This document shows positions 35,930 to 47,060 of a stretch of 64,000 nucleotides of DNA, one piece after another; position 1 is the first letter of the stretch, and the number at the start of each line of letters is the position of its first letter. The notes below the pieces were generated by a model that saw only the letters and a program-made list of their open reading frames with translations, made no database searches and was not told where the DNA came from. Location: NCBI GenBank assembly GCA_963969495.1, contig OZ018324.1, forward strand, positions 153,602,672 through 153,666,671. Direction: 5' to 3'. Origin of the DNA: Ceratothoa steindachneri. Taxonomy: Eukaryota; Arthropoda; Malacostraca; Isopoda; Cymothoidae. The position numbers were made by a program, and so were the translations under genes.

Positions 35930-36599
35930 TGACAAGTCTCTGCAGCCAATGAGCCTTCAGGATCGTAAGAAAACCTTAGTCCAGCTGCAACATGAAAGGA
36001 CAGATGGTGGCCTGGATAATGCATCTGTGAGAACTGCGTCGTAGATGGCTTGCACAAAGCCTGAAGTCATGTAAATACCGCCAGAAGCTAGTGATCAAAA
36101 CTTCAGCAGAAGCGACGGCGAACGGCCTGTGGACGTGCTCACTGCATGTCAAGTTTAAGGGTTGGTGGTCTCACCTTTATGATGGCACCATGAATTCAGA
36201 GAAGTACCAAGCTGTCTTGAGAGATTAAATGCTGCCATCAGCCCGAAACCTCTCCAGAAATGCCAGGAATGCGACTTTCTAGCAGGACAATGCACCATGT
36301 CACAAGTCTGCGTCAACCATACAGTGGTTTTGGGACAACAATATCACGGCGATGGACTAACACCCCGTCCCAGGATTAGAATCCAACAGAAAACCTTTTG
36401 CAGGACTTGAAAGAGGCTGTAAGAGGTCGTCTGTCAGCCTCTAATGAATAACTAAAGTCAGTCCTCACCGAAAAGTGGGCCAGCATCCTCATCTTACTGT
36501 TATATTTATATTGATATACAAATTAAAACTTTACGAACCTGCAAATATCTAATTTCCTAAATTTTCAGAGGCGTCCGAAAACTTTTGGGGAGGGCTGTA
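35930..36599 (+). pseudogene. Tc1-like transposon remnant, right part
   Basis: The plus strand decodes, in broken frames, a Tc1 transposase: N-A-S-V-R-T in the HTH region (about 36010), K-Y-R-Q/P near 36080, D-G-T-M-N-S-E-K-Y-Q-A-V-L-R-D (36180), Q-D-N-A-P-C-H-K with the second catalytic Asp (36285), and a decayed S-P-D-L-N-P-x-E-N-L region (about 36380). The first catalytic Asp segment is lost by an internal deletion. The right end ACTTTTGGGGAGGGCTGTA closes at 36599 with TA. No matching left TIR was found, so the copy is truncated on the left. Confidence 0.6.
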
Positions 36600-37354
36600 C
36601 AAGGACAGCACAGATTCCCCATCTGATAACTGAACTTCCTCTTTATGTAACATAACCTTAGCTGCTAGGCAGTACACCTTTATTTACCCACGTCGGTGTC
36701 ATTTAGACCCTACCCTTGTAGAGAGAGGGAGATAATACTTCGCCCCGGGGTTCATGTGCCTAATGTATGCACATTATCTTACACTTTTCTAAAATGAAAG
36801 AGAAGGAGGGAGAAAGTAAAAATTAAAGGCAAAGAAGAGAGAAGCGATAGGTGGATTAAATAAAAATATGGTGAGGAGATAACAATTGTTAGTGTGTGAA
36901 AATTTGGAAATAAGGCAGGTGTTTAGGTGAAAGATTACCGGTGAGAGTTGTGGTTCTACATTGCGATTGCAGCAAAGGTGTGTGATAACCCCATTGTAGT
37001 TATCTTTGTGGACGATGTACTCATATAATAGTAGTTGAACTGAGTGAACCTTTTGTAAAAGTATGTGCGTATATGAATACGTTCTATTCGTGAACGTTAT
37101 GTTTATGTACGTACGTTTGTTTACATATAAGCGTTGCGTACATAGCCACCGTCTTTAGCGCCTGACTTGATGGTGTTTCAGTAGCGAGAGCTATGCTATG
37201 CGCCTCTTAATCTTCCCGCGGGGCCTCAGACTATACGGAGGGCTACATCAAGGCCCCTGTCATTTTTGGCCGGTTGCCTGCTATCACGTGCCTGTTGTTC
37301 TATGTATATTGTATCTTCTTATTTTTTATTTGGTTCATAATTTTCATATATATT
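36600..37354. other. no gene recognised
   Basis: Unassigned DNA of mixed composition with a short GA run at 36720-36732. No convincing frame or signal. Confidence 0.45.
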
Positions 37355-37355
37355 G

Positions 37356-37415
<60 letters not shown>
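37355..37415. repeat. (CT)n(TA)n microsatellite
   Basis: A CT run (37355-37373) followed by about 20 TA units, adjoining a PLE terminal repeat. Confidence 0.95.
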
Positions 37416-37418
<3 letters not shown>

Positions 37419-37600
37419 GCAATGTCCTGCAAGAAAAATGAAAAGGTGCTTCCAAGTACTTTCGAACTTTATTCAGTTCATTTTCAAGGATAACTACAAG
37501 AGAAAATAATATAATAAGGGTATATATAAGCTAGTAAAAGATAAAGGACCGCCTCTAAGACAAGAAATCACCAATGAGGAAGTAGGAGAGGGATGGGTAA
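37416..37600 (-). mobile_element. solo inverted PLE terminal repeat (PLE-C family)
   Basis: About 185 bp matching the terminal repeat of PLE-C (39573-40341): GAAAAGGTGCTTCCAAGTAC, then CGAACTTTATTCAGTTC and GGATAACTACAAGA, GACCGCCTC and AAATCACCAATGAGG. On minus it contains TTGAAAATGAAC and GTTCGAAAG, the hairpin-GAAA motif. No coding part remains next to it. It is the inverted 5' repeat of a truncated or decayed copy. Confidence 0.6.
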
Positions 37601-37649
37601 ATACACATCAAGATTTAGCTATAACAGGTATCAAGGTGGTGACTCCGGC

Positions 37650-37677
37650 ACTCGGGCTGTTCGTGCTTAGCCCGAGT
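37650..37677. other. perfect hairpin ACTCGGGCT/AGCCCGAGT, copy 1
   Basis: 9-bp stem with a 10-nt loop (GTTCGTGCTT). An identical stem with a different loop lies at 37896-37923. Confidence 0.8.
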
Positions 37678-37895
37678 ATAAATTTAGTAAAGTAAACGTG
37701 TATTTGCAAGCTGATTAAATTTCTTCCAACACTGACTTCAAGTAAGTAATTACAGCCAATAACTCTGGCTCCTTTTATTGAGCCTGGTCGTAGTTCATAT
37801 ATTTTCGTTCAGCGTCTTGCGGTCGTCTTAGAGGTGCCGTGTCAAAAGATATCATTCGTAGCAGACGTTCTCTCGACATCGTTCACATGCGCTTC

Positions 37896-37923
37896 ACTCG
37901 GGCTCAGAAGTCACAGCCCGAGT
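37896..37923. other. perfect hairpin ACTCGGGCT/AGCCCGAGT, copy 2
   Basis: 9-bp stem with a 10-nt loop (CAGAAGTCAC). Same stem as 37650-37677, 246 bp downstream. Confidence 0.8.
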
Positions 37924-38628
<705 letters not shown>

Positions 38629-39558
38629 TACGAGGGGCGGTCAATAAGTTTTGCAATTCGAATATAAGGAAACGAGATATGAGGAAAAGTGTTTTATTAT
38701 TTTTTCAATATAACTACCCTCGACTTAAATGCACTTGCGCCACTTGTCCCTGAGGCTTTGAATTCCCGACAACCAGAAATGTCCCGACTGCTGTTCAATC
38801 CACTCCTGGACGGCGAGCTGGACATCTTCATCGTCCCCAAACCGGCGTCCACGCAGTGCAGCCTTGAGCTGGCGGAATAAAAAGTAGTCGCTAGGGGCCA
38901 GATCTGGACTGTAGGGGGGATAGTTGAGCTCCTCGAATCCGCACTCGCGCAGGGCAGCTTGTGCAACTGTGGCCTTGTGGACTTTGACGACGTTGAAGTC
39001 GATCATGGGGCGTGAGGTTTCTAGGGACCCAACGGGCAGAGACCTTGGTCATGGACAAATTGTCGTGGATGATGTTGATAACACTTCCATGTGATATTCC
39101 AAGTTCTCGCTCGATTTCTTGGACCTTCACCCGTCGATTTTCGAGGATCCTCCTCTCCACACGGGCCACATTGTCCTCGTTGGTCACGTCTGACGGGCGT
39201 CCTGGACGGGGGTCATCTTCAAGGGACTCACGACAATGGAGGAACTCCCTATGCAATGGTTGCATAGGAAGGGGCGGTGTCGGTGTACACTGCAACCATG
39301 CCTACATGGATCTCTTTTGCATTCTTGCCTTCCTTGGTCAAAAATTTGATCACTGCGCGGTGCTCAACCTTCTCCATTGTTGAAAGATTTGTGACCGACG
39401 ATCTGCGATCAGCTACTGCTTCTTAAATAGACGAGGCAGGAGAGTGCGGCTGCAGGTCCTGACTTGTCATAACTTGTCCTAACACCCCCATAAACAGCCA
39501 TTCCCCTTCCTCTGTTTTGCCCTACCGATTCGCAAAACTTATTGACCGCCCCTCGTGT
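38629..39558 (-). mobile_element. mariner copy 2, internally deleted
   Basis: About 930 bp with inverted repeats CGAGGGGCGGTCAATAAGTT at the left and its complement ending CCCCTCGT at 39556; the right flank has TGTA rather than a clean TA. The minus transposase reads L-G-I-S-H-G-S-V-I in the HTH (about 39110), W-V-P-R-N-L-T-P-H (about 39020), then jumps at 38982/38983 to the C-terminal part with YSPDLAPSDYFLFRQLKAAL (38890-38830) and W-I-E-Q-Q-S. The 361-bp gap removes the first two catalytic Asp, with the same junction as copy 1. It also lacks the 8 bp (CTAT|GCAATGG at 39249) that copy 3 lacks but copy 1 keeps. Confidence 0.93.
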
Positions 39559-39572
39559 ATATATATATATAT

Positions 39573-40341
39573 GAATGCAATATCCCGCGGAAAAAATGAA
39601 AAGGTGTTTCCAAGTACTTTCGAACTTTATTAAGTTCCTTATCAAGGATAACTACAAGAAATAGTATTATATTAGAGGTATATATACGAAAGAAAAATAT
39701 GAAAGACCGCCTCAGATAAGAACCATTTAATTAACTGGAACTCGGCCAAATTTATTTATCGTTCCAATGACCATATAAAAAGGAACATCATTGAATGTGC
39801 TTTTATAAGCCAATGTGATAATTTTAACCTTTCCCCTGGTTTATATAAAATAGATGCTATAATTAAAAGATTAATACACAAAGAAATTAGTTTTGTCTTG
39901 CGTTCCTAGTGTTTTTTTTGTATATACATTCTTTAGTTATCTGGCCCCTATTTTATTTTAATTTTTTTTTATTATTATTCATTTTTATTTTTTAATTGTC
40001 ACTGCTCTGTTTTGTACTTTGTATTTTTCCCCCTTTTGCTCATCGTGTCTTATAATCTCCCTCGTTAGGCTATCTCCATTTCTTTGAATCTGCTACCCTT
40101 TCCTTCAAGTTAGTTTGACCTTACTACCTGCTTCTTGAATCCTTAATGTGTTTTTTTACCTTCCCCCTTCCCTCTTCCTCATTGGTGATTTCTTGTTTTT
40201 GAGGCGGTCTTCCACATTTTTCTTTCGTATATATACCTCTAATATAATACTATTTCTTGTAGTTATCCTTGATAAGGAACTTAATAAAGTTCGAAAGTAC
40301 TTTATTAAGTACTTCATTTTTTCCTGCGGGATATTGCATTC
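39573..40341 (+). mobile_element. PLE-C, 5'-truncated Penelope-like element with inverted terminal repeats
   Basis: The left arm (39573-39716) is an inverted copy of the right arm (40201-40341), sharing AATGCAATATCCCGC, CTTTCGAACTTTATTAAG, CAAGGATAACTACAAGAAAT and GACCGCCTC. Between them lie the last 62 codons of the PLE protein and a T-rich 3' UTR. On plus the right arm reads TTGATAAG, a 6-bp hairpin GAACTT-AATA-AAGTTC, then GAAAG. Both outer ends adjoin TA repeats (39558-39572, 40376-40419). The right arm is followed by about 35 bp before its TA array. Confidence 0.75.
39721..39909 (+). pseudogene. PLE-C polyprotein C-terminal end
   Basis: 62 codons open from the left-arm junction to TAG at 39907-39909. 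The peptide reads H-L-I-N-W-N-S-A-K-F-I-Y, R-N-I-I-E-C-A-F-I, and N-L-S-P-G-L-Y-K-I-D-A-I-I. This is the conserved tail of Penelope-like proteins after the GIY-YIG endonuclease (IxWxxAKii, R-xx-I-E-S-xLI, NLxxG). The frame itself is intact up to the stop, showing a recent truncation during insertion, but RT and endonuclease are absent. Confidence 0.7.
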
Positions 40342-40375
40342 ATTTGCCACCCTCACGTGATACTTTGTGAGTTTT

Positions 40376-40377
40376 TC

Positions 40378-40416
<39 letters not shown>

Positions 40417-40419
40417 CCT
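40376..40419. repeat. (TA)n microsatellite near the right end of PLE-C
   Basis: About 21 TA units with one TTTA interruption. Confidence 0.93.
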
Positions 40420-41494
40420 TACTCCCTTATTCCTTTTAACTCGCATAAGTGGATCATTGCCACAATCGTCTAGCTCTTTTAATTCCCTTAGAAATAGGAA
40501 CCACATAAACATCTGCCGTAATACTCGGACACGTACCCAATTGTAAAGATGTGATTACCCCTATGTACGTATGTATATGTTTTTTTTTAGACACAGAGAT
40601 TCCCTCGTACACACTATTACTCCCCAATCAAACAGACACGCACGAGTATACAGGTACACATACCAACTTCAAAATATTCACCCGCTAAGACGAATGAATG
40701 TAGTGAATAAGGTGAGTCTGCTCACACTGTGTGAGAGAAAATAAAAGGATAAAACTCGAATTCAATTTTGGATAAGTTACTAGTAGATCTTCATCATGGG
40801 CAGGGGGGATTTTCTGATCTATTATCTATTTTCAGGCTTAGAATATCTGCTCCATACTGCACCAACCCAGTAGGAGTGAAAATTCTGAGAACTTCTTCTA
40901 CCTATTTAAGTTCATTAAAAATAATTAAAATTGATTATAATCTAAATTATGAATGTCATTTGTATACACATAAATAAACCTCTAAATATAAACATGTATT
41001 TTCACATTTTTTTATATCTTAAGTAATAATCCTGGCAGACCGAGGTGTGAGGGTTAGGCACTTGAAAACCACGGTAGTAGTAGTGGTGGTTTGACAAGCT
41101 ACATATATCCAGGCGGATCCCGACCAGACAATGAAATAGACATAAAGGTCAGTATGCCAATCGCTGGTGAGCCCGAGGCCGATCCTCTTTGGGAAGAGGT
41201 TCCAGGAAGTATTGTGTTTTTGATCTTAATCAGCGTTCAGGTGGAACCTTTGTTGCCCCGGGGCAGAGGGACCTGTTCCGCGTCATAGGTATGTGGATAT
41301 AGATACCCCTCGGCAGGATTCCTTGGAACAGAGAGTGCGTTGCGCTGGGAAGGCAGGGGAGGAAAGAAAGCAGTGTTGTAATTGGCTATGTGTATATGCT
41401 GAGACGTATAAGATCTACACCCCAGTACAGGTGTGGGTACTGCGCGTCTACCAATTGGGAGCCAGATCTCTACGTGTGCTGATGTTCGTGTCCG
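40420..41494. other. no gene recognised
   Basis: Unassigned. Frames at 40768-40977 and from 41293 onward lack recognisable domains. Confidence 0.45.
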
Positions 41495-41566
41495 CTCATG
41501 CCGGGATCGAACCCGGTACCGCGACGTTGGCAGACCAACGCTGTATCCACTCGGCTAGCAAGAACT
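41495..41566 (-). other. tRNA-like sequence (SINE head or tRNA pseudogene)
   Basis: On minus it has an A-box-like TAGCCGAGTGGATA (41544-41557) and a perfect T-arm CCGGGTTCGATCCCGG (41501-41516) with a pol III B box. The putative anticodon stem-loop (CGTTGGTCTGCCAACG) gives a loop of the wrong size, and the acceptor ends do not pair. This is more consistent with a tRNA-derived SINE head than with a working tRNA. Confidence 0.5.
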
Positions 41567-41677
41567 CTGAAACCCCCAGTAATGAACGTTGCTGTGTTTA
41601 TCTCGATAGCCCTTTTAGCTCACAAGACCAAGACATTTTATCAGACCTAAACATTATCCTAGGTGACTTATTGGTAG

Positions 41678-41679
<2 letters not shown>

Positions 41680-41755
<76 letters not shown>
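41680..41755. repeat. (TA)n microsatellite
   Basis: About 37 TA units, some 110 bp beyond the tRNA-like sequence. Confidence 0.96.
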
Positions 41756-41757
<2 letters not shown>

Positions 41758-43189
41758 TACACCCCGACTTTTACTATAATAACGTATAGCGTTCGTAGGA
41801 GCAAACCATTGGTATACAAGGTTTAAATACGTTATTACGCATAGTAATAGTCATCCTTTTCGGCAGAATATGAACTATCAGATGTGAATTCATATATTTT
41901 CCAACAAAGAGAACGGTCAGAAGAAGAAAGGTGAACAAATAACGACAGTGGGGATGGCATAAGAAGAGCCAAAAGAAGAATAATGAGCAATTTGATGAGG
42001 GTAGAGATTGGAAGAGAAAAATACGAAAATTGAATGAACCATAAAGGTAGAGTCGGAAAGAGAATAGTTAGAAAATAATGACGCTTAAGGAGGCGCACAC
42101 ATACACCATCGAAACACCACCGCACACGGATTTCACTTAATATTAATAATAATAATCATATTATGGACAGTGAGGTAGGCGAGAGTGGACGGACGTAAGT
42201 TGATTCGTGGCATGGGGTAGACCGAAGAAGAAAGGAAAAGCACTCGGAGTCGACGAGCAGGGAGAAGATATTAATCTGCTTAGAGAATGGCTAAGGTTAA
42301 AGCTTCTTGGTGATAAATTGAAAGTTGGAAGGGAATCAATTAAAGCCGACTCGACGATCTGTCGCCCGATACTGTCATTTGACGGATAGAAAAGATTGTG
42401 TATTAACGTTATATTTATGTTCGTATATTTATTTTTCTGCCAATTTGTCCAATGTAGGATTGGTTGGAATTTGTATAAAGTATTTGGCAGACGCCTTTAG
42501 ATATCTGGGAAGAGCGATGTTGTTTTGTGAGTGTAGCGGGAAAACTGGAGGTTATTTTAGTGTTAGTATTTTTTTTACGATTCGGGAGAGGGGGTAGTTT
42601 GGGGGTGTAAGGCAAGGTGATGTAGCGGTAGTTGGTATTATTGGGATTTGTACTGGTTGTACTTTCGGATCTGAAGTAAATTTTTCTTGCTTCAAGGTGA
42701 GCATCGTTTATGAAATATGGTGGATATAACGATGTAAAAAATTTGGGGGTGTTACGAATTCCTTCATAGAGAAATTGAGGATCACGACTTTTCTATCCCC
42801 TTAGGAACACAGACAAGGAGTTTTCGTTGTGTCAATACAGGCGGAATAAAAAGGATTTTAGGCGTTTGGGTGTGTAGATTTGCAGGAAATAGAAAATTGG
42901 TCGGAATTAGTGATAAGATTGAGATGAACGGCGATGACTTGAAACGGGAAGGTGAGATTATTTCCCGAATCTAATTTAAATGTGATTGATGTATAGCAAA
43001 TTTAGTGTTTTAAAGAAACTATCGAAATTTTGTTTTTACGTCCAGAGTAGAAATAAATCATCTATGTATCAGAAGAGGCTTTTACATCACATATTTTATA
43101 CCATAATTCGGATTCAAAATAATCCATAAAAATACAACATAGTACAGGGGATAAAGGGTTACCCAATTAAAAACATATTATTTTTTGCT
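41756..43189. other. no gene recognised
   Basis: AT-rich. A 60-codon Lys-rich plus frame at 42207-42389 and others are unassigned. Confidence 0.45.
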
Positions 43190-43577
43190 ACAGGGTGTCC
43201 CTGAATTGTGGAGACAAGAAATATATCACATTAATATCCACGTTCATCAGACCTCACCCCCGTGATGTCTTTTTCTGGAGTTATATAATACTAGGTAGGG
43301 TAGAAGGTGTTGTACTCAATGAACTAAAGATAATAGACACCTGAGGAAACAGCGCATCATAAATGGAGGTGCTCAAAATGGACCGAAATTTGTAAGTTAA
43401 ATGCATCGGGTGAATCTCGTAAAGCGCATCGAACTTTGCATCACACATGGTGAAAATCCCATTGAAGATGTTATTTATTAATATTTCAACCACACAAATT
43501 GTACTTAAAATTAAATAAAATGGAGTTAAAGTTTTTATTGAAAATAAACATGTGTCTAGACTTTACGGACACCCTAT
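43190..43577 (+). mobile_element. short DNA-transposon remnant with AGGGTGTCC ends
   Basis: AGGGTGTCC at 43192-43200 is inverted at 43567-43575. The plus strand encodes, in a broken frame, R-I-E-L-C-I-T-H-G-E-N-P-I-E-D-V near 43425-43475. This resembles the last residues (RlxxCixxxGgHiEd) of an arthropod DDE transposase family whose elements also end GGGTGTCC. At about 390 bp it is a deletion remnant. Confidence 0.35.
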
Positions 43578-44559
43578 TAATACTTCCCTGAATACTCGTA
43601 CATTATCAGAAGTAAAATTTTTGTTTAGCAACTTAAGGAAAATACGGGTTAGTACAGGCAGATTAATGGCATAGAAGTTTCATTTCCGGAAACTTTTGTA
43701 AATAGGGAATTAACATCTGTATTTGTTCATGTTTTTGTTTGGAGACTTTCTTAATGAAATCTTCTGAACATGTGTATTTGCCCTAGGCTGGATGGGGCTG
43801 AGAAATGAAAGGAGGCATTTGTATGAAGGAAAATTTACGCTGGGCATAATCGGATTATAGAAAATCCCCTTTTTATGAGGATTTGTTGAGGTGTGCAAAT
43901 GATGTATTCTAACATTTTTCAGTTTCTAAAAAAGCGAAGTATATCAATCTAGAAAAGCTGTTTTTTCGAAAAACTAAAGCACTTGCGGATTAGCTGCTTA
44001 ACTGATTAGTGCGATTAATACTAAAGCTAAATTGGAGCGATTACAAAGCATTTTAATGGCTACTACCATCACCAAGGAAACGTCATGCCAACCAACGTTT
44101 CAAACAACTTACTGAGTCGTTTTCGTGTGTGCCTTGTACCTTCGTATCGGAAACTACGTTTCTGAAATCAAACATTTCAGCTTCTTTTGCTTTTACAGCC
44201 AAGTTTCAATTTTCGAAACTTGTGGCTAAGTGAATTATAGGCGCAGAGGCCGACGATGCACGAGAGAAATAATTCAAAAACTCTGAAATAAAAAAGAAAA
44301 ATAAGAATATTAAATAAAAAATACAAATGAAATATATTTTAGAATTTTCGCCTCTAAAAACATAAACAAATTATAGATTGCTTAAACAAATAATTAAACG
44401 TAAAATAAAATAATAAAAAGGGGAGTTATGAGCAACAGAGAAATTAAATTGGGCTTTGGGTCGATAGCAGAAAATTGCAGCTCTTTAACAAGTGCATAAA
44501 ATCGATGCTGAGTCTAGGGATATTGGAAATAAGTCTTTCATAACACACTCCATTCCTTT
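43578..44559. other. no gene recognised, AT-rich
   Basis: Nothing recognisable on either strand. Confidence 0.45.
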
Positions 44560-44840
44560 GATGTACAGGTGGCAAAAGAAGAAAGGCTATATTTTTCCGT
44601 CTAACTGAAAAATCTCTTTATTCTTCCTTATTCTTTTGTTTAAAGTCTTTAGGTTGTTTGAGGATGTACTTACTTCCCTGACGTACAGAGGTCGGGCAAA
44701 AGAAGAAAGCATAACCATGATAAATATACACTTTTCCGTGTAACTTAAATTGAAGAAAAAGTCTTTTTGTTCTTCCTTATTCTTTTGTTTAGACTCTACG
44801 TTTATTGATGATATACTTACAGTCAGTAACAGCGACCGCT
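44560..44840. repeat. about 149-bp tandem duplication
   Basis: TTCTTCCTTATTCTTTTGTTTA occurs in closely similar form at 44621 and 44770, with matching flanks (CAAAAGAAGAAAG, TTTTTCCGT and AACTGAA/AACTTAAA, all in the same order). Confidence 0.7.
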
Positions 44841-46019
44841 TATAAGGGTGTCTAACTTAAAAGTACAACTTTTTTTTCTATTTAGGAGGCGCACTTGTAA
44901 CCAGAACCACAACTAATTTGGTATTTGAAAAAACATCGATTTTCACATATACGACTGCGTGCATTAAAACCGTGACTGTTATTTATGACACGCAAGTACC
45001 CTAGTAGCCATTAAATACATACAGGAAAGTAAATACCACAAAACAGGTACAAGTCTTATGCGGGTACAATTCAGGCCTAATATAGAGATAGGGTCAATTG
45101 CCTGGCACTTGTGCCAATCTGCCTGCCCATGTGATAATGGAACCATTCAATGCTTCATGAAAGACTCGTTTATTTCAATGTGTGTGCGCACGCGCGTGTG
45201 TGTGTAACTTTAGCGGGTGGTAACATTACCACACTTAAACAAAAGTATACATAAGGAGGAATGGGAGAGGAGGAAGGAAGAAGGAAGAGGACTGGGTAAA
45301 GAGGATTGGCAGAAAATAGATACGTATGATAATTATATATTGAGTCGTCCGGAAATTAATTTCGTTTTTATTATAAGAAATTAGTTTAAAAAATGAAATT
45401 AATTCCAGGGCACCCAAACAGTTAAAAAAAGCGAGAACAAAGAGAGAATCTCCACCGATTAAAAAAAGAAGTGCGTCGGAAAGTGGTAAAGTTAGGGTAA
45501 GTGAAAATGCGTAAAATGTACTCGAGCAGCAATTAGAGAAGACTACTTCGGGCTCGAGTGAGAGCGTTCGCAACCATGGTGCAAGTTACATAATATGTAC
45601 GATTGCGTGCCTCCCTGCCCCAACGCCCGGATGAGGATTTTCCTTTAATTGTAAAGATTAGAAAGGGTTTGAAGAATTGCACCCGCACTCTGGCTATATT
45701 CATTCAAATCATTTTAATTTTCCCTTGTTGGTTTTCGCTTTTTTTTGTTTTAAGCCAAACAAATACCAATTTTGGGGTGTGCCAGAAATTAATCCTTGTC
45801 GTGCTTACCACTCGCCAGAGAAAGGTAAAAGGAGCTACCGAGACTAAGTTGTATGAGCCATTGATCACCGGAGTCCGTTTCCATGACGAACTGTTCTTTC
45901 GCCCTATTCACTTGTGCTCATTACTCCCCCATCAACCCCCTTCATTCTAGACGCCAAGGCTCCGTTGGTCGATATGAACTTCCTCTAGGATTCTTTTATG
46001 GTTTCAACAGGCCATCTTT
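44841..46019. other. no gene recognised; alternating purine-pyrimidine tract at 45180
   Basis: TGTGTGCGCACGCGCGTGTG (45180-45205 region) is a strictly alternating tract able to form Z-DNA. A 115-codon plus frame at 45603-45950 starts at TTG, has one hydrophobic segment and is unrecognised. Confidence 0.4.
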
Positions 46020-47060
46020 ATAAAAATCAAGGCCACTCATTAATTCTAAAAAACACGAGGTCATTCACTAATTTTCAAAACAAGGTCATTCATTCATTAA
46101 TTCTCAAAAAACAAGGCCATTCATTAATTCTCAAAAACAAGGCAATTCATTACTTTTCAAAAACAAGGTCAATAATTCTAAAAACAAGGTCATTCATTAA
46201 TTCTCAAAACAAAGTTATTCATTAATCTCAAAAACAAGGCAATTCATTACTTTTCAAAAACAAGGCCATACCATTATCAAAAACAAGGTCATTCATTAAT
46301 TCTCAAAAACAAGGTCATTCTTTCTCAAAAAAACATCATTCATTAATTTTCAAAACAAGGTCATATGTTAATTCTCAAACAAGGTAATTCATTAATTCTC
46401 AAAACAAGGTCATTCATTAATTCTCAAAAACAAGGTCATTCATTAATTCTCAAAAACAAGGCAATTTATTACTTTTCAAAAACAAGGTCAATAATTCCAT
46501 AAAAAAGGTCATTCATTAATTCTCAAAACAAGGTCAGTAATTAATTCTCAAAAAACAGGTCATTCCTTAATTTTCGAAAACAAGGCCATTCATTAATTCT
46601 CAAAAACAAGGCCATTCATTAATTATCAAAACAAAGTCAATCATTAATCCTCAAAAAGGTCATTCATTAATTCTCAAAAAAAGGACATTCATTAATTTTC
46701 CAAAACAAGGCCATTCGTTAATTCCCCAAAACAAGCTCATTCATTAATTCTCAAAAACAAGGTCATGTTAATTCTCAAAAACAAGGTCATTCATTAATTG
46801 TCAAAACAAGGCCATTCATTAATTGTCAAAAACAAGGTCATTCATTAATTCTCAAAAACAAGGTAATTCGTTAATTCTCAAAACAAGGTCATTGATTAAT
46901 TCCCCAAAACAAGGTCGTTCATTAATTTTCGAAAACAAGGTCATTCATTAATTCTCAAAAACAAGGTCATCCATTATTCTCAAAAACAAGGCTATTCATT
47001 CATTTTTAAAAGCAAAGCCGAACATTAATTCTAAAATCAAGGCCACTCATTAATTCTCAA
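46020..47060. repeat. about 26-bp minisatellite, about 40 copies
   Basis: Units close to ACAAGGTCATTCATTAATTC plus TCAAAA repeat head to tail for 1.04 kb, with small indels in the A-run and frequent C/T change in GGCCATT/GGTCATT. No open frame runs through it. Confidence 0.93.

Noticed and set aside
41495..41566. Functional tRNA gene
   Set aside because: A and B boxes and T-arm are good, but the anticodon loop size and acceptor pairing are wrong.
42207..42389. 60-codon Lys-rich plus frame
   Set aside because: Short, low complexity, unrecognised.
45603..45950. 115-codon plus frame with one hydrophobic segment
   Set aside because: Starts at TTG, no splice context and no recognisable domain.
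46020..47060. 26-bp repeats considered as a CRISPR or regulatory-site array
   Set aside because: No spacer sequences, variable indels in A-runs, ordinary minisatellite behaviour.
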